64,000 nt of DNA from Symsagittifera roscoffensis (taxonomy: Eukaryota; Xenacoelomorpha; Acoela; Convolutidae), in NCBI RefSeq assembly GCF_963678635.1, contig NC_087065.1, positions 808,001 to 872,000 of the forward strand, written 5' to 3'. The notes under the pieces are model-generated. The model searched no databases. It was not told the origin of the DNA and saw nothing but the letters and a program-made list of their open reading frames with translations. The position numbers were made by a program, and so were the translations under genes. Positions 41,623 to 53,420 of the stretch are shown here, piece after piece. Within the stretch, counting starts at the first letter, position 1, and every line of letters begins with the position of its first letter.

Positions 41623-44312
41623 TCAGATGGCGGGAAAGCAAAAAGTGGGATAATATGGATTGGATTTTGGAGGTTGGCAGGGTGGGAAATTGATCGGTGG
41701 ATTGATCCAATTTGTCTGCTCATCGTGGGCTGAAAAAATGAATATTTTGAGACTGAAAAGTGGTGGTATGGGGCTGTTCAATGATTTGTTCATATGTATT
41801 GTCATTTTGGGGGTGTTGTGTCACTATATGTTGAATGGGGCTTTGTACGTGACTTGGTCTCAAGTTTGGGTTGTTTATAATTGCTAGGTTTCTAAAATTT
41901 CGTGAGACTAATGATAATGGATGGTTATGATGGAGATTTGGTAATCGTGGTGCTGTAGGAAATGCATTTGTTTTATTGTTTGATTCGTCGTATGTGTTCG
42001 GGTTTGTTGATAGTTTTGTAAAGTATTCTTTGATTTGTGCATCTAAGAGGATTTTATTTATTGATGATTAAAATATTCCAAAAAATCCTGCAAATAATAT
42101 GCATGCTACGCTTGTTTGTCGGTTTACTTGTGTGTATATTGCACATGTGTTATAGATTTTTTTTAGTAATGAGAAAAGAAATCCACTAAAGTTAAACATA
42201 GCGTATATGATAGTCAATCTTTCTAAGATGTAATATGGCCATCCTAGAAAGGCAAGGATTTTGTTTTTTAAGGTTACAAAACTAAAAATATTTATTGGTG
42301 AGAAATATTGTGGTCTATATTTTTCGCCGTTTAAATATATGTAATCTTTAATACCTTTAAAATATCCGCTGTAGTCTTGTGTATAGATGTCTGAGAATCC
42401 TGCAGTTTCTGCAAGTTTTCTTAAATTTTGATCTATCGATTGTCGTTATATGGTGTCCATTTGTTATGGTAGTTCCTGAAATTGTTGTGCAAGAATGTGA
42501 TGTTGTATATCTGATTTAGAGTAGATTCCTATTAATCCTATTGTAGATCAATATTGGGATTTCGAGCAATAGTTCGAATACTTTCGGGTGAAAAGTTTTT
42601 CAATGGTTGCGTTAATGTTGGACATGGTGTGAGTAGGTAGTATTTTTCTTCGTCGGGATTTAATTGTACTACGTTGTGGCTGTTTTTTGATCCACATGGG
42701 ACTGCGATATCCCAAACATATGTTCGTGTTGAAAGTAATTTAACAAAATGAACTTTATTTTTATAGAATATCGGGATTCGTTTGTAACAACGTTTATCTT
42801 CAAAAACATATAATGGTGATACACTTTGGTGCAAGTACAAAACCATAATAAATTTCTTTCATAGTCAAGGAAGTTTGATCTTTTTCCGGATAATAAATAT
42901 CCTGCGTAGGGTATTTTTAGAACTGCTAGTGCGATTGATTGTAGAATCTGAGTTCTTTCCCATTCACATAGTTTATGTAGAGTTTCTAATTCCGAAAGTG
43001 ACATTTCTTGAAAAATTCTACTAATTGTGTAGTCTAATTTCATATCTAAGTGAATGTCATAGTGTATTGCACCAAAATATGTATTACTCTTTAGTGATAT
43101 TTCGTGTAATCGTGTACTTTCAGTGTCTCGTGGTTTTACTTTTCCACCAGGGTTTCCGGTGTTGTTAGGAGGTTTACTGGGATGTAAAATATTCCTTCAT
43201 TGAGAGGGTGGTGTGTTATGTGGGGATTATATTTTAGTTTTCCAGTGGTCAAATCGAAACCTTCGTCGTATTCGACAAGTATTTTGGAATATTGTGTTTT
43301 GTGGAGTGGTTTTTGACATTTACATGCAAATTCTGTTTCATGGTAGATTTGAAAACATGTTTATTTATTTTCTATATTGTGAATGTTCGTAAATTTCATA
43401 TTGCGGCTTCTTATTTGACTTGGATTGACATTGTCAAATAGGATGGACTCACTGAAATATTTTTCATGGAATTTAATCATTCGAGCAAGGATTTTTGCTA
43501 CTTGAAATAATGTACAAGTGTCTTCGAGAAACCAAACAATTGTTGCTTGTGTCCTTGTTCTAGGGTCACAATAGCCTTGGTCATTTTTGCAACGTAGTCT
43601 GATGCCTTGATAAATTATAGTGTTATCTTTAAGTCTCGTGTGAGTTGTATTTTTTTGAGTTCTTGGTCTCCTTTATCTTTTGTATCTGCTTTGCAGTTTG
43701 AAGGATTTATTTTTCCAATCTGTGGTATCCAGTTTTTGTCGTGCATATCATAAGTTATTCGTCCGTGTGCGCCGTTGTATGGATATCTTTCGTCTAGTTT
43801 AATATGTCCTTGATATCTTTCAAGTTCTTCTTGATGTACAGAGTCTGCGAAGACTTGAAAGTTTATTATTTTTCTGTTTGATTTTTTATTCTATGTCAAG
43901 TTTAATCTGAGTCGTTTGTTCTTACATTCTACGCGACTTAGATGTTAAAAGATAATGTTTTTGGTAGAATGATTCGTGATCAAGTCGTTTTTATTTCATT
44001 TGAAACTTGTAAACAAGGTACTTTCTTTTCGGAAAAGGTTGCTGTAAATTTATAGCCTGTTATTGTTGTTGCTCGGGCTTTTGAGTATAATGTTGCTATT
44101 ATGTTTGTTGTTTCTATAGCTTGTGGTTCTGATTTGTATTGTGTTACTTGGTTTTTTGCATATTTGTGTAGCGTTTTTTGTTCATTTTCTTCACAATCGT
44201 ACTGTGTAACTAACAAATCCTGAGGTCCTGTTCGAGGAGATGGATTTGTGTTTTGTTCGGAAAAAATTAGAAAAAGGATGTGTTGAAAGGTTAATATTTT
44301 TAAAATATACAT
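41623..44312 (-). pseudogene. Envelope-like glycoprotein, U2, most complete copy
   Basis: Order from the N-terminus: signal-like segment at 44312; Cys-containing ectodomain pieces (LRCKNDQGYC, LEDTCTLFQVAKI); a central open piece 43043-42669 with TISRIFQEMSLSELETL, LCEWERTQIL and IPYAGYLLSG; then SPLYVFEDKRCYKRIPIFYK and LLTPCPTL; a long hydrophobic stretch near 42100-42240 (WPYYILERLTIIYAMF, GFLFSLL), the likely membrane anchor; Pro-rich tail ending at 41623. These motifs recur in env-like proteins of invertebrate LTR retroelements. At least five frameshifts or stops interrupt it. The family call is from recalled motif similarity. Confidence 0.75.
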
Positions 44313-44336
44313 GTGTATGATAATCCTGAGTATGGG

Positions 44337-45415
44337 TTATAAAAATCGATATCCAATTGTGTTTTTGGTATATCTGTCGTATTTATATATGACTTCAGTC
44401 GTTATAAATGGGGGAGGTAATGATTGAGCTGTTATATTTGGTGGACTTAGGGGAAAAGGGTGTTGAACAATTTTTTCAAGTCTGACTGTGATTTCAAACT
44501 TTAATTGGAGACTATTTTGTCGAAGTATTTGAATATTGTGTTCTTGAATATCTTTGTGAATATCTTGTCTATACTGTAATCTATTTAGTGCCCAATTGTG
44601 GAGTCGGTTCTTGATGTTGTCCAAATAGTGGGGGAGGTGCTACGAAAGTATTCCAATCCAACCGTAGAGGGGTATTTGTCGATGATTGTTCTTGGTATCT
44701 TGCGTCAAGATTGGTCGGGAAATTAAGGGGGAAAAGTGTTGGTGAAATTTGACTTAAATATGGTGTTGATGGAAGTGAAAGTGTTTCTGGGAGAGATGAT
44801 AATACTTTATCGGAAGAAATATCTATTTTTTTCAATCACTAAATTTGGTTCACCTTGAGTATATGAGTTTGTTGTCCAATATGGTGGTCTTTCGGCGGTG
44901 TCTGGGGGTTAAAAGGATTTTCTCGAATTTGTTCTGATGTTGGAGTTGAACCTCGATAGTCTGATGGAATATTTGAGATGATTTGTTGTGAAGCAAATGT
45001 GGGAGTTTTTGGTAGTGTACTACTTGAAAACTCTGAGGTAGTTGGTGTCGGCGATTGGGGTATGTTAAAATGAACTCTGGGGGTTTGAAAATTTCTATGT
45101 CTTCTTGGAAAATTTGTCTATTTATTTCAAGTGTGTTTTGATTTTGGCTTATATGTCTTACTCGATTAAGATCTTGTTGTAAGGTGGGATATAAACTATA
45201 TGTTGGTTCGCTTAAAGATGCTTGGCGATGAACTGGTTCTAATGGTTCAGTTAATCGTGAGTGTCGTTCTTCAAAATAGTATGGATTGTCTTGAAAAGAA
45301 ATTCGTGTTGATGGTTTGGGATCGTTGGTAGTTGTAGGTGTTATTTGACTGTCATGGGATAGTGTTGGTGGGGGCTGGTTCAGTGGTGGTTGATTAGCAT
45401 TTTTGAATAGGTATT
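44337..45415 (-). pseudogene. Pro/Ser/Thr-rich ORF, U2
   Basis: Same organisation as U1. Open pieces 44835-44581 and 44624-44337 overlap in different frames across a C5 run at about 44631-44635. The tail ends a few bases upstream of the env start at 44312. Confidence 0.5.
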
Positions 45416-45429
45416 TGAGTGTTTATTTC

Positions 45430-45857
45430 TTATTGGGAAAATTTATGTTTATTATAATATTCTTCAAAAAAAAGTATCAAAAGAATAGTTGCTAAGGCGA
45501 TTGTGACTATTGCTTTTTTTATAAATTTGCACATTGTCATGATTAGGGATATTAAAAATGTGAGAAAAATTATGAATAAAAGAAAAATATTTTTTCGACT
45601 AAAAATGGTTCGTATCATTTAAGTAGTATTTATGTTTTCGTACCTGTAGATGTGGTCAATTATTTGGGGAAGTTGGAGGCATATTTCAAATAGGGAAAAG
45701 AAAATTCAAAAAAGATTGCAAAATTTATAGAAAAAATTATTAATGGTTCAAAAGTTTTGAGGAAAAAGAATAGCAAAAAATTAAATAGATTGGAAAATTT
45801 TGTGAAAAGGTTTGAAAATTTGTGTTTTAAGTTATCAACTGTTATATAAAGAAGCAT
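45430..45857 (-). other. Two small hydrophobic ORFs, U2
   Basis: 45857-45660 (65 codons) and 45618-45430 (62 codons) each encode one or two membrane-type stretches (FLLFFFLKTFEPLIIFSI; LLFIIFLTFLISLIMTM). The first is also open at 53863-53666 and 59662-59465; the second is frameshifted in U3 by an extra T. Both are missing from U1. Hydrophobicity may simply reflect the T-rich plus strand, so they may not be genes. Confidence 0.25.
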
Positions 45858-46063
45858 TTAAGAAATGATTTGTTTCGGCGAATATTTTTTAAAGTTTTGA
45901 GGCGAAATTCAAGTGTGGTCGGATTATTTCTTGATTTTTTGACAAGTGGGTTGAGATTTGTCAAAAATTGTTGAGGGTGTATTTTTATGGTATTTGGGAG
46001 GTATTCGGGAGGTTTTGTTTTTGTTTGTTGGGTAATTGGGGGTATCTTTGAAGTATTTGTACT

Positions 46064-46417
46064 TTAGGCCAAATGTTCATGGGTCTTTTTTTGCTTAAGG
46101 CTAATTTGCCATTTTTGGTTGGAGGGTTTTTGAGGTCTGAGATGGGAAAATAATGTTGATTTTTGCATAATCTGATAGGGGAGGGTTGTAATCGGACTTC
46201 TGTTTTTCTGCTTTTTTGTCTGCTTAGTTACCGCAGCACCGAATTTGCCTGAATATTGGGCAATTTTACTTGAATCGAAAAACATTTCAGTATATTCCGG
46301 TTTTGAGCAAGTAATTGACTTCCCAGAAATTTTGTCTACTTTTTTTTGCTTTTTTTGGTTTTTTTCCATTTTATTATGAAAGTTTTTTTTTATAAATTCA
46401 AGGAGCGTTCTGTGCAT
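46064..46417 (-). CDS. Lys-rich small ORF, U2
   Basis: 117 codons when an upstream ATG at 46417 is used; that extension overlaps the tRNA-like block. The core is the same as in U1, with a different C-terminus caused by a 1-bp indel. Confidence 0.35.
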   Translation of the reverse strand: MHRTLLEFIKKNFHNKMEKNQKKQKKVDKISGKSITCSKPEYTEMFFDSSKIAQYSGKFGAAVTKQTKKQKNRSPITTLPYQIMQKSTLFSHLRPQKPSNQKWQISLKQKKTHEHLA

Positions 46418-49400
46418 TTAGTGCAGTGGTAACACCTATGCATTAGACGAAAAATCCCAGAAGTTCGCTTTCAGTCGGGACTTCTTTTTTTGTCGAAACT
46501 TCAAATTTTCTAAACTCTGGACATTCGTGTCTGCTAAATTTTGTCGGCTTAGGTCCTGCAAAAAGATTCGAATTCTTGTAAGCATTTTGAAAGCTCTTTG
46601 TAAACACTCGACTTATGCAGGTAAATTTGTTTCAGGAGATTTTTTTTTCTTTAATGTTTAATGTACTTTTATTTTTGATGTGTTTTCATATGCCAGTAAT
46701 CATAGTCATGCAGTTTTGTATAGCAAGTAACGTGATGCTCCTTTTTGCCTCTCTGTGAAAAAATTTTGAAATGTTTTCATCATTTTTATTCAAAAATTGA
46801 AGAAAAAAAAACATGAAAAACGATAGAAACTCTTAAGCGTTTTTTGTGTTTCAACCTCAGTTCAGTACTAAAAATTATATTCAATCTGTGTTGTTTTTTG
46901 GCTATTTAATCGGCTGTATTTGTCGCATAATGATTATTTCAGACAAAAAGCTCATTTGTGTTTGCACATTTTTTTTGTTTGGTTTCATTTGAGTTTTTCG
47001 CAATTTGCTTTTAAAAAAATTTTTCTCATTGGTGTCTAAACCAAACTTTAAAGAGGTAGTCATATCATTTATAAAACCAAGGACCAAGCAGTTCAAAACC
47101 TCGTCCAGTCAGATATAAATCATATCAAAGTTTTTGGTAACTTTTTTCATAAACTGCTAGACTAATTTGTTGTTTGACTATGTCAACTTGAGTTTTTGTA
47201 TGCTTTTTTGATACACTTAATGTATTTCTTCAGTTTTACGTTGTTTCATTACGTTAAAACAGTAATGAAACGCTTTTTTTTGCTGCAAAACTTTGGAAAA
47301 GTTTGCGTTTTAATTTTTTTTCAAGTTCAGCTAGTATTCATGTTTTTCTTCTTTCAAAAAATTCAAAAACACGCATCTCTTTTTTCTCATCAATTGGAGT
47401 TTAATTGCTTTTTTCTGGATGGAATTTTGTTCAGTTTTCTTTTTCTGTAACCTTGTTCTTGTTTTATTGGATTTTCTTTTTTTTCGGAATGAAAACAGGG
47501 TTTTATTTTCGGCTTCAGCGTTTTTCAAAATCATTTGATTATTCATAGCCAGAACATTTTGTTTGGTTTGAGTTTTTGAGCCGTTTCAGATTGAAACAAG
47601 AAGATTAATTGTTTGGATTTGGAATTGTTTCAAATTCGTTCTCGTTCTTGCAAATTGAAGTATAACTTTTCGGTTTACAGAATTCTTTTTTTTTCATCAG
47701 TCTGCAGCTTACAAGTGGTTTCATTGCTTATCTTCTGTAAAGTTAGCAAATTTACAATGTTGGTTTCAGACTGTGTTGGGTTGTTCCGCCCAGTGAAACT
47801 AGGGAGAATTGGGGAGCTTAGTAATCGTCGGACAGGGTTCGATTTTTTTGTTTGCTTAGCAAAAACGCTTCAATCTTGTGAAAACTGGATGTTTTTTTGT
47901 TTAAAAAATTCAATTTTTTTTGGCTTTTCTGGAAAACTTGCTAGAGGTAACAACCAGGCTTGAACCCAAAAAGTCCTAGTTTTGGATCTGATCATGATAA
48001 ATTTTTTTCAATATTGTCTTTTCTCGCAAAATATCATCGGTCTGTACGCGCCAGCTAAAATTTTGTCACATCGCGAAACTTTTTGTGCATTGAGCTATTG
48101 TTTTTGTAATTAAAATTGTGTTCAAATAATTTCTGGTGGCGTTTCCAAATTTCCTGCCGAACCTAAAGTTTTTTCATATTTTTTTGTTCCGCCCATATGA
48201 AAAATGAGGCGGAACATTGTTTTCGGGTGTGTTTTAGTTTTTTCTAATTTTTTGTTTTCCATGCAAAATCAGTTACCACAAATAGAAATCGGAGAGAGTC
48301 AATTGATATATCATACAATTTTTAGTCGATATTTGAGTGAAAACAAAAATTTCACAAAAAAAAATTACCAGTGTCAAGTAAAACCTGTTTGAAGTTTCTG
48401 ATTTTTGTCTAACTTCGAGCGAATAAAGCGATTGAGCCAGCTTACAATAGCTTATTCAAATGGCTTAAAAGCTTACAATAGGTTAATTAAAAAAGTAAAA
48501 ACGTGCTTATTATTTTTTTTGTGTGTTGCCTGAGGATGGGGCTTAAAAATAAGAATTCGAATTTCAGATCTTTCAAACATTTTTAGGTCAAACTGTGTAT
48601 TTCGTGAATTGCAAGTAGATTCAGCAACAGCACCGTTCTTTTTTTAAATCTTTTTTGTTCTTGTGTTTCTTTTGATCGTGCCTATAAAGTTTTAAATTGT
48701 TCAAAAAGTGATTTCTGGATTCCAGTGACCTAGCCAACAATCTCTGCTCATAACCAGTCTTTTGTTTGGCCTCGTAAAGAAATGGCCTTTCATGACAACG
48801 TTTTTGCTTTCGACTAAACAGGAGTTTATCCAACTCTGTTTCGCCAAATTCAGAATTCGATTGAAATTTTTATCCTGAAAAAATTTTGCATCATATTGAA
48901 GGTTAATGAGTAGTACGTAAATTAATATTCAAATAAATATGTTAATTACAAAAACACACAAACGATCGAGTCCAGGTTAGTTCAATTTTTATTAAATTTG
49001 TCCCTTCTCTGGTGAAATTTATAAGACGGTACCGATTTGGTCTACCCCACAATTGGGAAGAAAGAGAGCTAAATGTACGAGCCCCATAGGATGTATACTA
49101 GAGATGTTTCGACCCGGACATGCAAAAACCCGGATCCTTAAACCTCCCGTGTCCCAAGTATTAGCTTTTCACTGAAATGCAATTATTTCTATTAGAAATC
49201 GATAACTAGCGGCTGGAATGGGAGAGAAAATTATTATGTGATAGACTTAGTTGAGGAAAACTTTATAATGCAATCCCAGACCCACGACCCCTAATTCCGG
49301 TGTTTTTCTCGGAGCAATTAGTCACTACCCCGAATTCTGGAAGACGTTTCTTAAGCCCCACTGATCACACGGAGGCAAAACTTTAAGATATGAAAAGTAG

Positions 49401-51886
49401 TGGCCAGTGAATTCATGTATTTTTTATGAGGTAAAACCGACTCCTGGTCTGAAGTTTTTAGCTTTCGGGAAAGAATATGCTTAGACCGGAAGTAGGCAAT
49501 TTTTACAAAATAAGAGGCACACTGAATTTTTAAGGGTAAAATGAATTTCTAGCATAAAAAGGGAATATTGTTTTCATTGCGGCAAAAAACACAAATCCCG
49601 AAAAAAGACCCTCTGTGAGTTAAATTCCTCCGGCGACTCCTTTTGGTGTTAGTAGCCTTTTCTTGGGAAAAGTGATTCTGGACCTTACAAATGTTTTATT
49701 GTGGGAAATATAAATGGGATATGAGTGAAAATTTGTAGGTAAGACCCCAATGGGATTCTGATCCCAGATGGAGAGACTGACCCCGGGTGATCCCAGAGTG
49801 ACCTTTAATTGATCTTTGGGTGCTTAGGACTAAAATTGCAAAGAAAGTGGCGCATTCCCCGGCGGCCCTAACTCAATGGAAACTCATATCGAATCGGTCA
49901 CCTGACTTATAATTAAAAGGAAACCTTCTTTTTGGAAACTGAAGCAGGAGCTGAAAGGGATACAGCTTTTACATTGAAACATTGAACTAATGGAGCTCTT
50001 TAAAGTGGACTTGGCAAACACTGGGTTCATTTTAGCTTGGTGAAAGAACTATTAATTGATATTCAACTAGACTAAAAAAAGTAGTCCCTGAGGGTACTAT
50101 CAGTAATAGCAGCGCGAGTTGAAAAATAGGTCTCCTAAAGTATATGAATGCTCGGGATATTTACTTAGCTTCCCGAAGGTGAATTTTTGCCACAATTTGA
50201 CCCCTAATTGGCAAATTAAGTTACCCTGATAGCTAGAAGGATGTGATTAGAATTGAAAATAGATAGGAATTTTAGGTTCTTGTTGTGAATAAGCTACCCA
50301 TGGAAGGGGTTTTCCCCCACCGCCAGTAAATCGAAAATTTACCGGATTAATTAATTTAAGATTTGGGTGACTGGTTAGTTAAAGATAACTTGGTTTAGAG
50401 TTGAAATTGGAATTGATATTTGACAACCTAGGTGGAGATGTCTACAGTGAGTTTGGAATTCGTAGCTGATATTTGCAAAACTTAGTTGGAGATGCCTACG
50501 GTGAATTTGGCATTCATAACCACTGTCTTCAGGGGAAGTTTCTGCTTAAGACCTTGCGCAGGGGTAGCAGCATGAAAGTCAGGTCAGGACTTCTAGGGTT
50601 GATCGTAACTGTAACTAAAATCGAAACTCAAATGGTCAAACATAACGAAAAAGTTACGGTTAGCCAATCCTTAGGCAAAATAAAATGAGCTACTGGTGAG
50701 TGTAATCGGGTTCCTGTAGTTAGTTAGGGAACAGTTCGATACTTGTGAGGGTAAGGATTCTCCCAAGTTATTGTACGTACGTTAACTTAGTGGTTTTGCA
50801 AGAGTGAGAGATAGTTGATATAGCTATTGAGGATAGCAAAAGTTTAAAATTGTAAGTTAGCATTAACGCGAATTTTAATTGTATTCGAGCAACAGTTTTG
50901 ATGAATTGCAAACCATTTGATTTTTTGATTAGATTATAACAATATAACAATATACTCTGGTCAATTAATATCTTCTGTATTTCGACTTATAATTATCTGA
51001 ATTTATTTACCATTGGAAAGTCTTGCGAACGTGAGTGCGAGCGATACAGCCAGAAGAGCAGTACAAACTGGCAAGCGACATAATACCTTACGGAATAATT
51101 GCCACCAACTTGAGCATTTCGTGATTGTGGATAGTAGTAAACCTCGGTTGGTTGCCTCGCTGAATTCACTATTCACTACCCAAAGTACCACTTTGGGGTG
51201 TCCTTAAGAGAGAGAGAGAGAGATAGATAGATAGAGAGATAGATAGAGAGAAAGAGAGAGAGAGAGAGAGAGATTTCAAACCTAGAGACACAATTCACGG
51301 AAATCTAGTACACTTTATATCTAAGACATCAATTTTGGACTCCCATCTAGTTTTCCACCCCCTTGTTAAATCACAAAATAGAACAGTTCAAAAGTTCTTC
51401 AAACAGCAACTTGCAGGTAAGAACTAATGTAAAAAAAAAAGTTTTTCATTTGTTGACACTGATACCTTGTGATGCAATATATAACCTCAAAAGTATTTTA
51501 AATAGACTATCATCGACTCAACTTCACATAGAAGTCAAAAAGGGGACTGGAAAAGAGCTAGAATATGCTCTCCTCAAACAGTGATATCACATAGTGTAAA
51601 TAGTTTAGGTAGATTTTACATAATCTATCTTCTTGTTTTTTCGGACATGTTAAATCCGCAAAAGAAGCTGAGGCAATAATGGGTGCGCGTAGAGGTATGG
51701 TCTCATTAAACACCTCGTTTGAAGCATAGTACTGTTCGTTTAAAACCTCGTTTAGAAGTATAGTCGCGTTGAAAACCTCGTTTAGAAGTATGATCCCGTT
51801 AAAAACCTCGTCTAAAAGTATGTAACCGTTCGTTAAAAACCTCGTTTAGAAGTATGGTTCCGTTAAAAAACTAGTTTAGAAGTATG

Positions 51887-52371
51887 TACAGAGTCTGCGA
51901 AGATTTGAAAGTTTACTGTTTTTCTGTTTGATTTTTTATTCTTGTCAAGTTTAAGCTGAGTCGTTTGTTTTTACAATCTTCGCGACTTAGATGTTAAAAG
52001 TATATTTTTTTGGTAGAGTGATTGGTGATCAAGTCGGTTTTTATTTCATTTGAAACTTGTAAACAAGGTACTTTCTTTTCGGAAAATGTTGCTGTAAATT
52101 TATAGCCTGCTCGGGCTTTTGAGTATAATGTTGCTACTATGTTTGTTGTTTCTATAGCTTGTGGTTCTGATTTGTATTGTGTTACTTGGTTTTTTGCATA
52201 TTTTTGTAGCGTTTTTTGTTCATTTTCTTCACAATCGTAGTGTGTAACTAAGAAATCCTGAGGTCCTGTGCGAGGAGATGGAATTGTGTTTTGTTCGGAA
52301 AAAATTAGAAAAAGGATGTGTTGAAAGGTTAATATTTTTAAAATATACATGTGTATGATAATCCTGAGCAT
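51887..52371 (-). pseudogene. Envelope-like N-terminal fragment, U3
   Basis: Keeps the signal-like start at about 52356-52371 and roughly 120 codons (YDCEENEQKTLQKYAKNQ), with an in-frame loss of several codons near 52108. The rest is cut off by the unit junction at 51886. Confidence 0.7.
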
Positions 52372-52374
52372 GGG

Positions 52375-53420
52375 TTATAAAAGGTGATATCCAATTGTGT
52401 TTTTGGTATATCTGTCGTATTTATATATGACTTCAGTCGTTATAAATGGGGGAGGTAATGATTGAGCTTTTATATTTGGTGGACTTAGGGGAAAAGGGTG
52501 TTGAACAATATTTTTAAGTCTGACTGCGATTTCAAACTTTAATTGGAGACTATTTTGTTGAAGTATTTGAATATTGTGTTCTTGAATATCTTTGTGAATA
52601 TCTTGTCTATACTGTAATCTATTTAGTGCCCAATTGTGGAGTCGGTTCTTGATGTTGTCCAAATAGTGGGGAGGTGCTACGAAAGTATTCCAATCCAACC
52701 GTAGAGGGGTATTTGTCGATGATTGTTCTTGGTATCTTGCGTCAAGATTGGTCGGGAAATTAAGGGGGAAAAGTTGGAAGTGAAAGTGTTTCTGGGAGAG
52801 ATGATAATACTTTATCGGAAGAAATATCTATTGGTTCAATCACTAACTTTGGTTCACCTTGAGTATAAGAGTTTGTTGTCCAATATGGTGGTCTTTCGGT
52901 GGTGTCTGGGGGGTAAAAGGATTTTCTCGAATTTGTTCTGATGTTGGAGTTGAACCTCGATAGTCTGATGGAATATTTGAGATGACTTGTTGTGATGCAA
53001 ATGTGGGAGTTTTTGGTAGTGTACTACTTGAAAATTCTGAGGTAGTTGGTGTCGGCGATTGGGGTATGTTAAAATGAACTCTGGGGGTTTGAAAATTTCT
53101 ATGTCTTCTTGGAAAATTTGTCTATTTATTTCAAGTGTGTTTTGATTTTGGCTTATATGTCTTACTCGATTAAGATCTTGTTGTAAGGTGGGATATAAAC
53201 TATATGTTGGTTCGCTTAAAGATGCTTGGCGATGAACTGGTTCTAATGGTTCAGTTAATCGTGAGTGTCGTTCTTCAAAAGTGTATGGATTGTCTTGAAA
53301 AGAATTTCGTGTTGAGGGTTTTGGGATTGTTGGTAGTTGTAGGTGTTATTTGACTGTCATGGAATGTTGTTGGTGGGGGCTGGTTCGGTGGTGGTTGATT
53401 AGCAATTTTGAAAAGGTATT
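52375..53420 (-). pseudogene. Pro/Ser/Thr-rich ORF, U3, tail frame joined
   Basis: Here the C run is C4, so WNTFVAPP continues directly into HYLDNIKNRLHNWALN and the tail is one open stretch (52698-52375). A short deletion near 52773 and other shifts still break the upstream part. Confidence 0.5.

Larger units (their letters stand above)
39554..51886 (-). repeat. Tandem unit U2
   Basis: Same order as U1 and nearly identical over 39554-41180. Best preserved for env. It lacks about 0.7 kb at 47842 and about 0.4 kb at 48505 that U1 has. It ends inside the minisatellite, after about five repeats, by a switch into env sequence (TACAGAGTCTGCGAAG). Confidence 0.92.
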
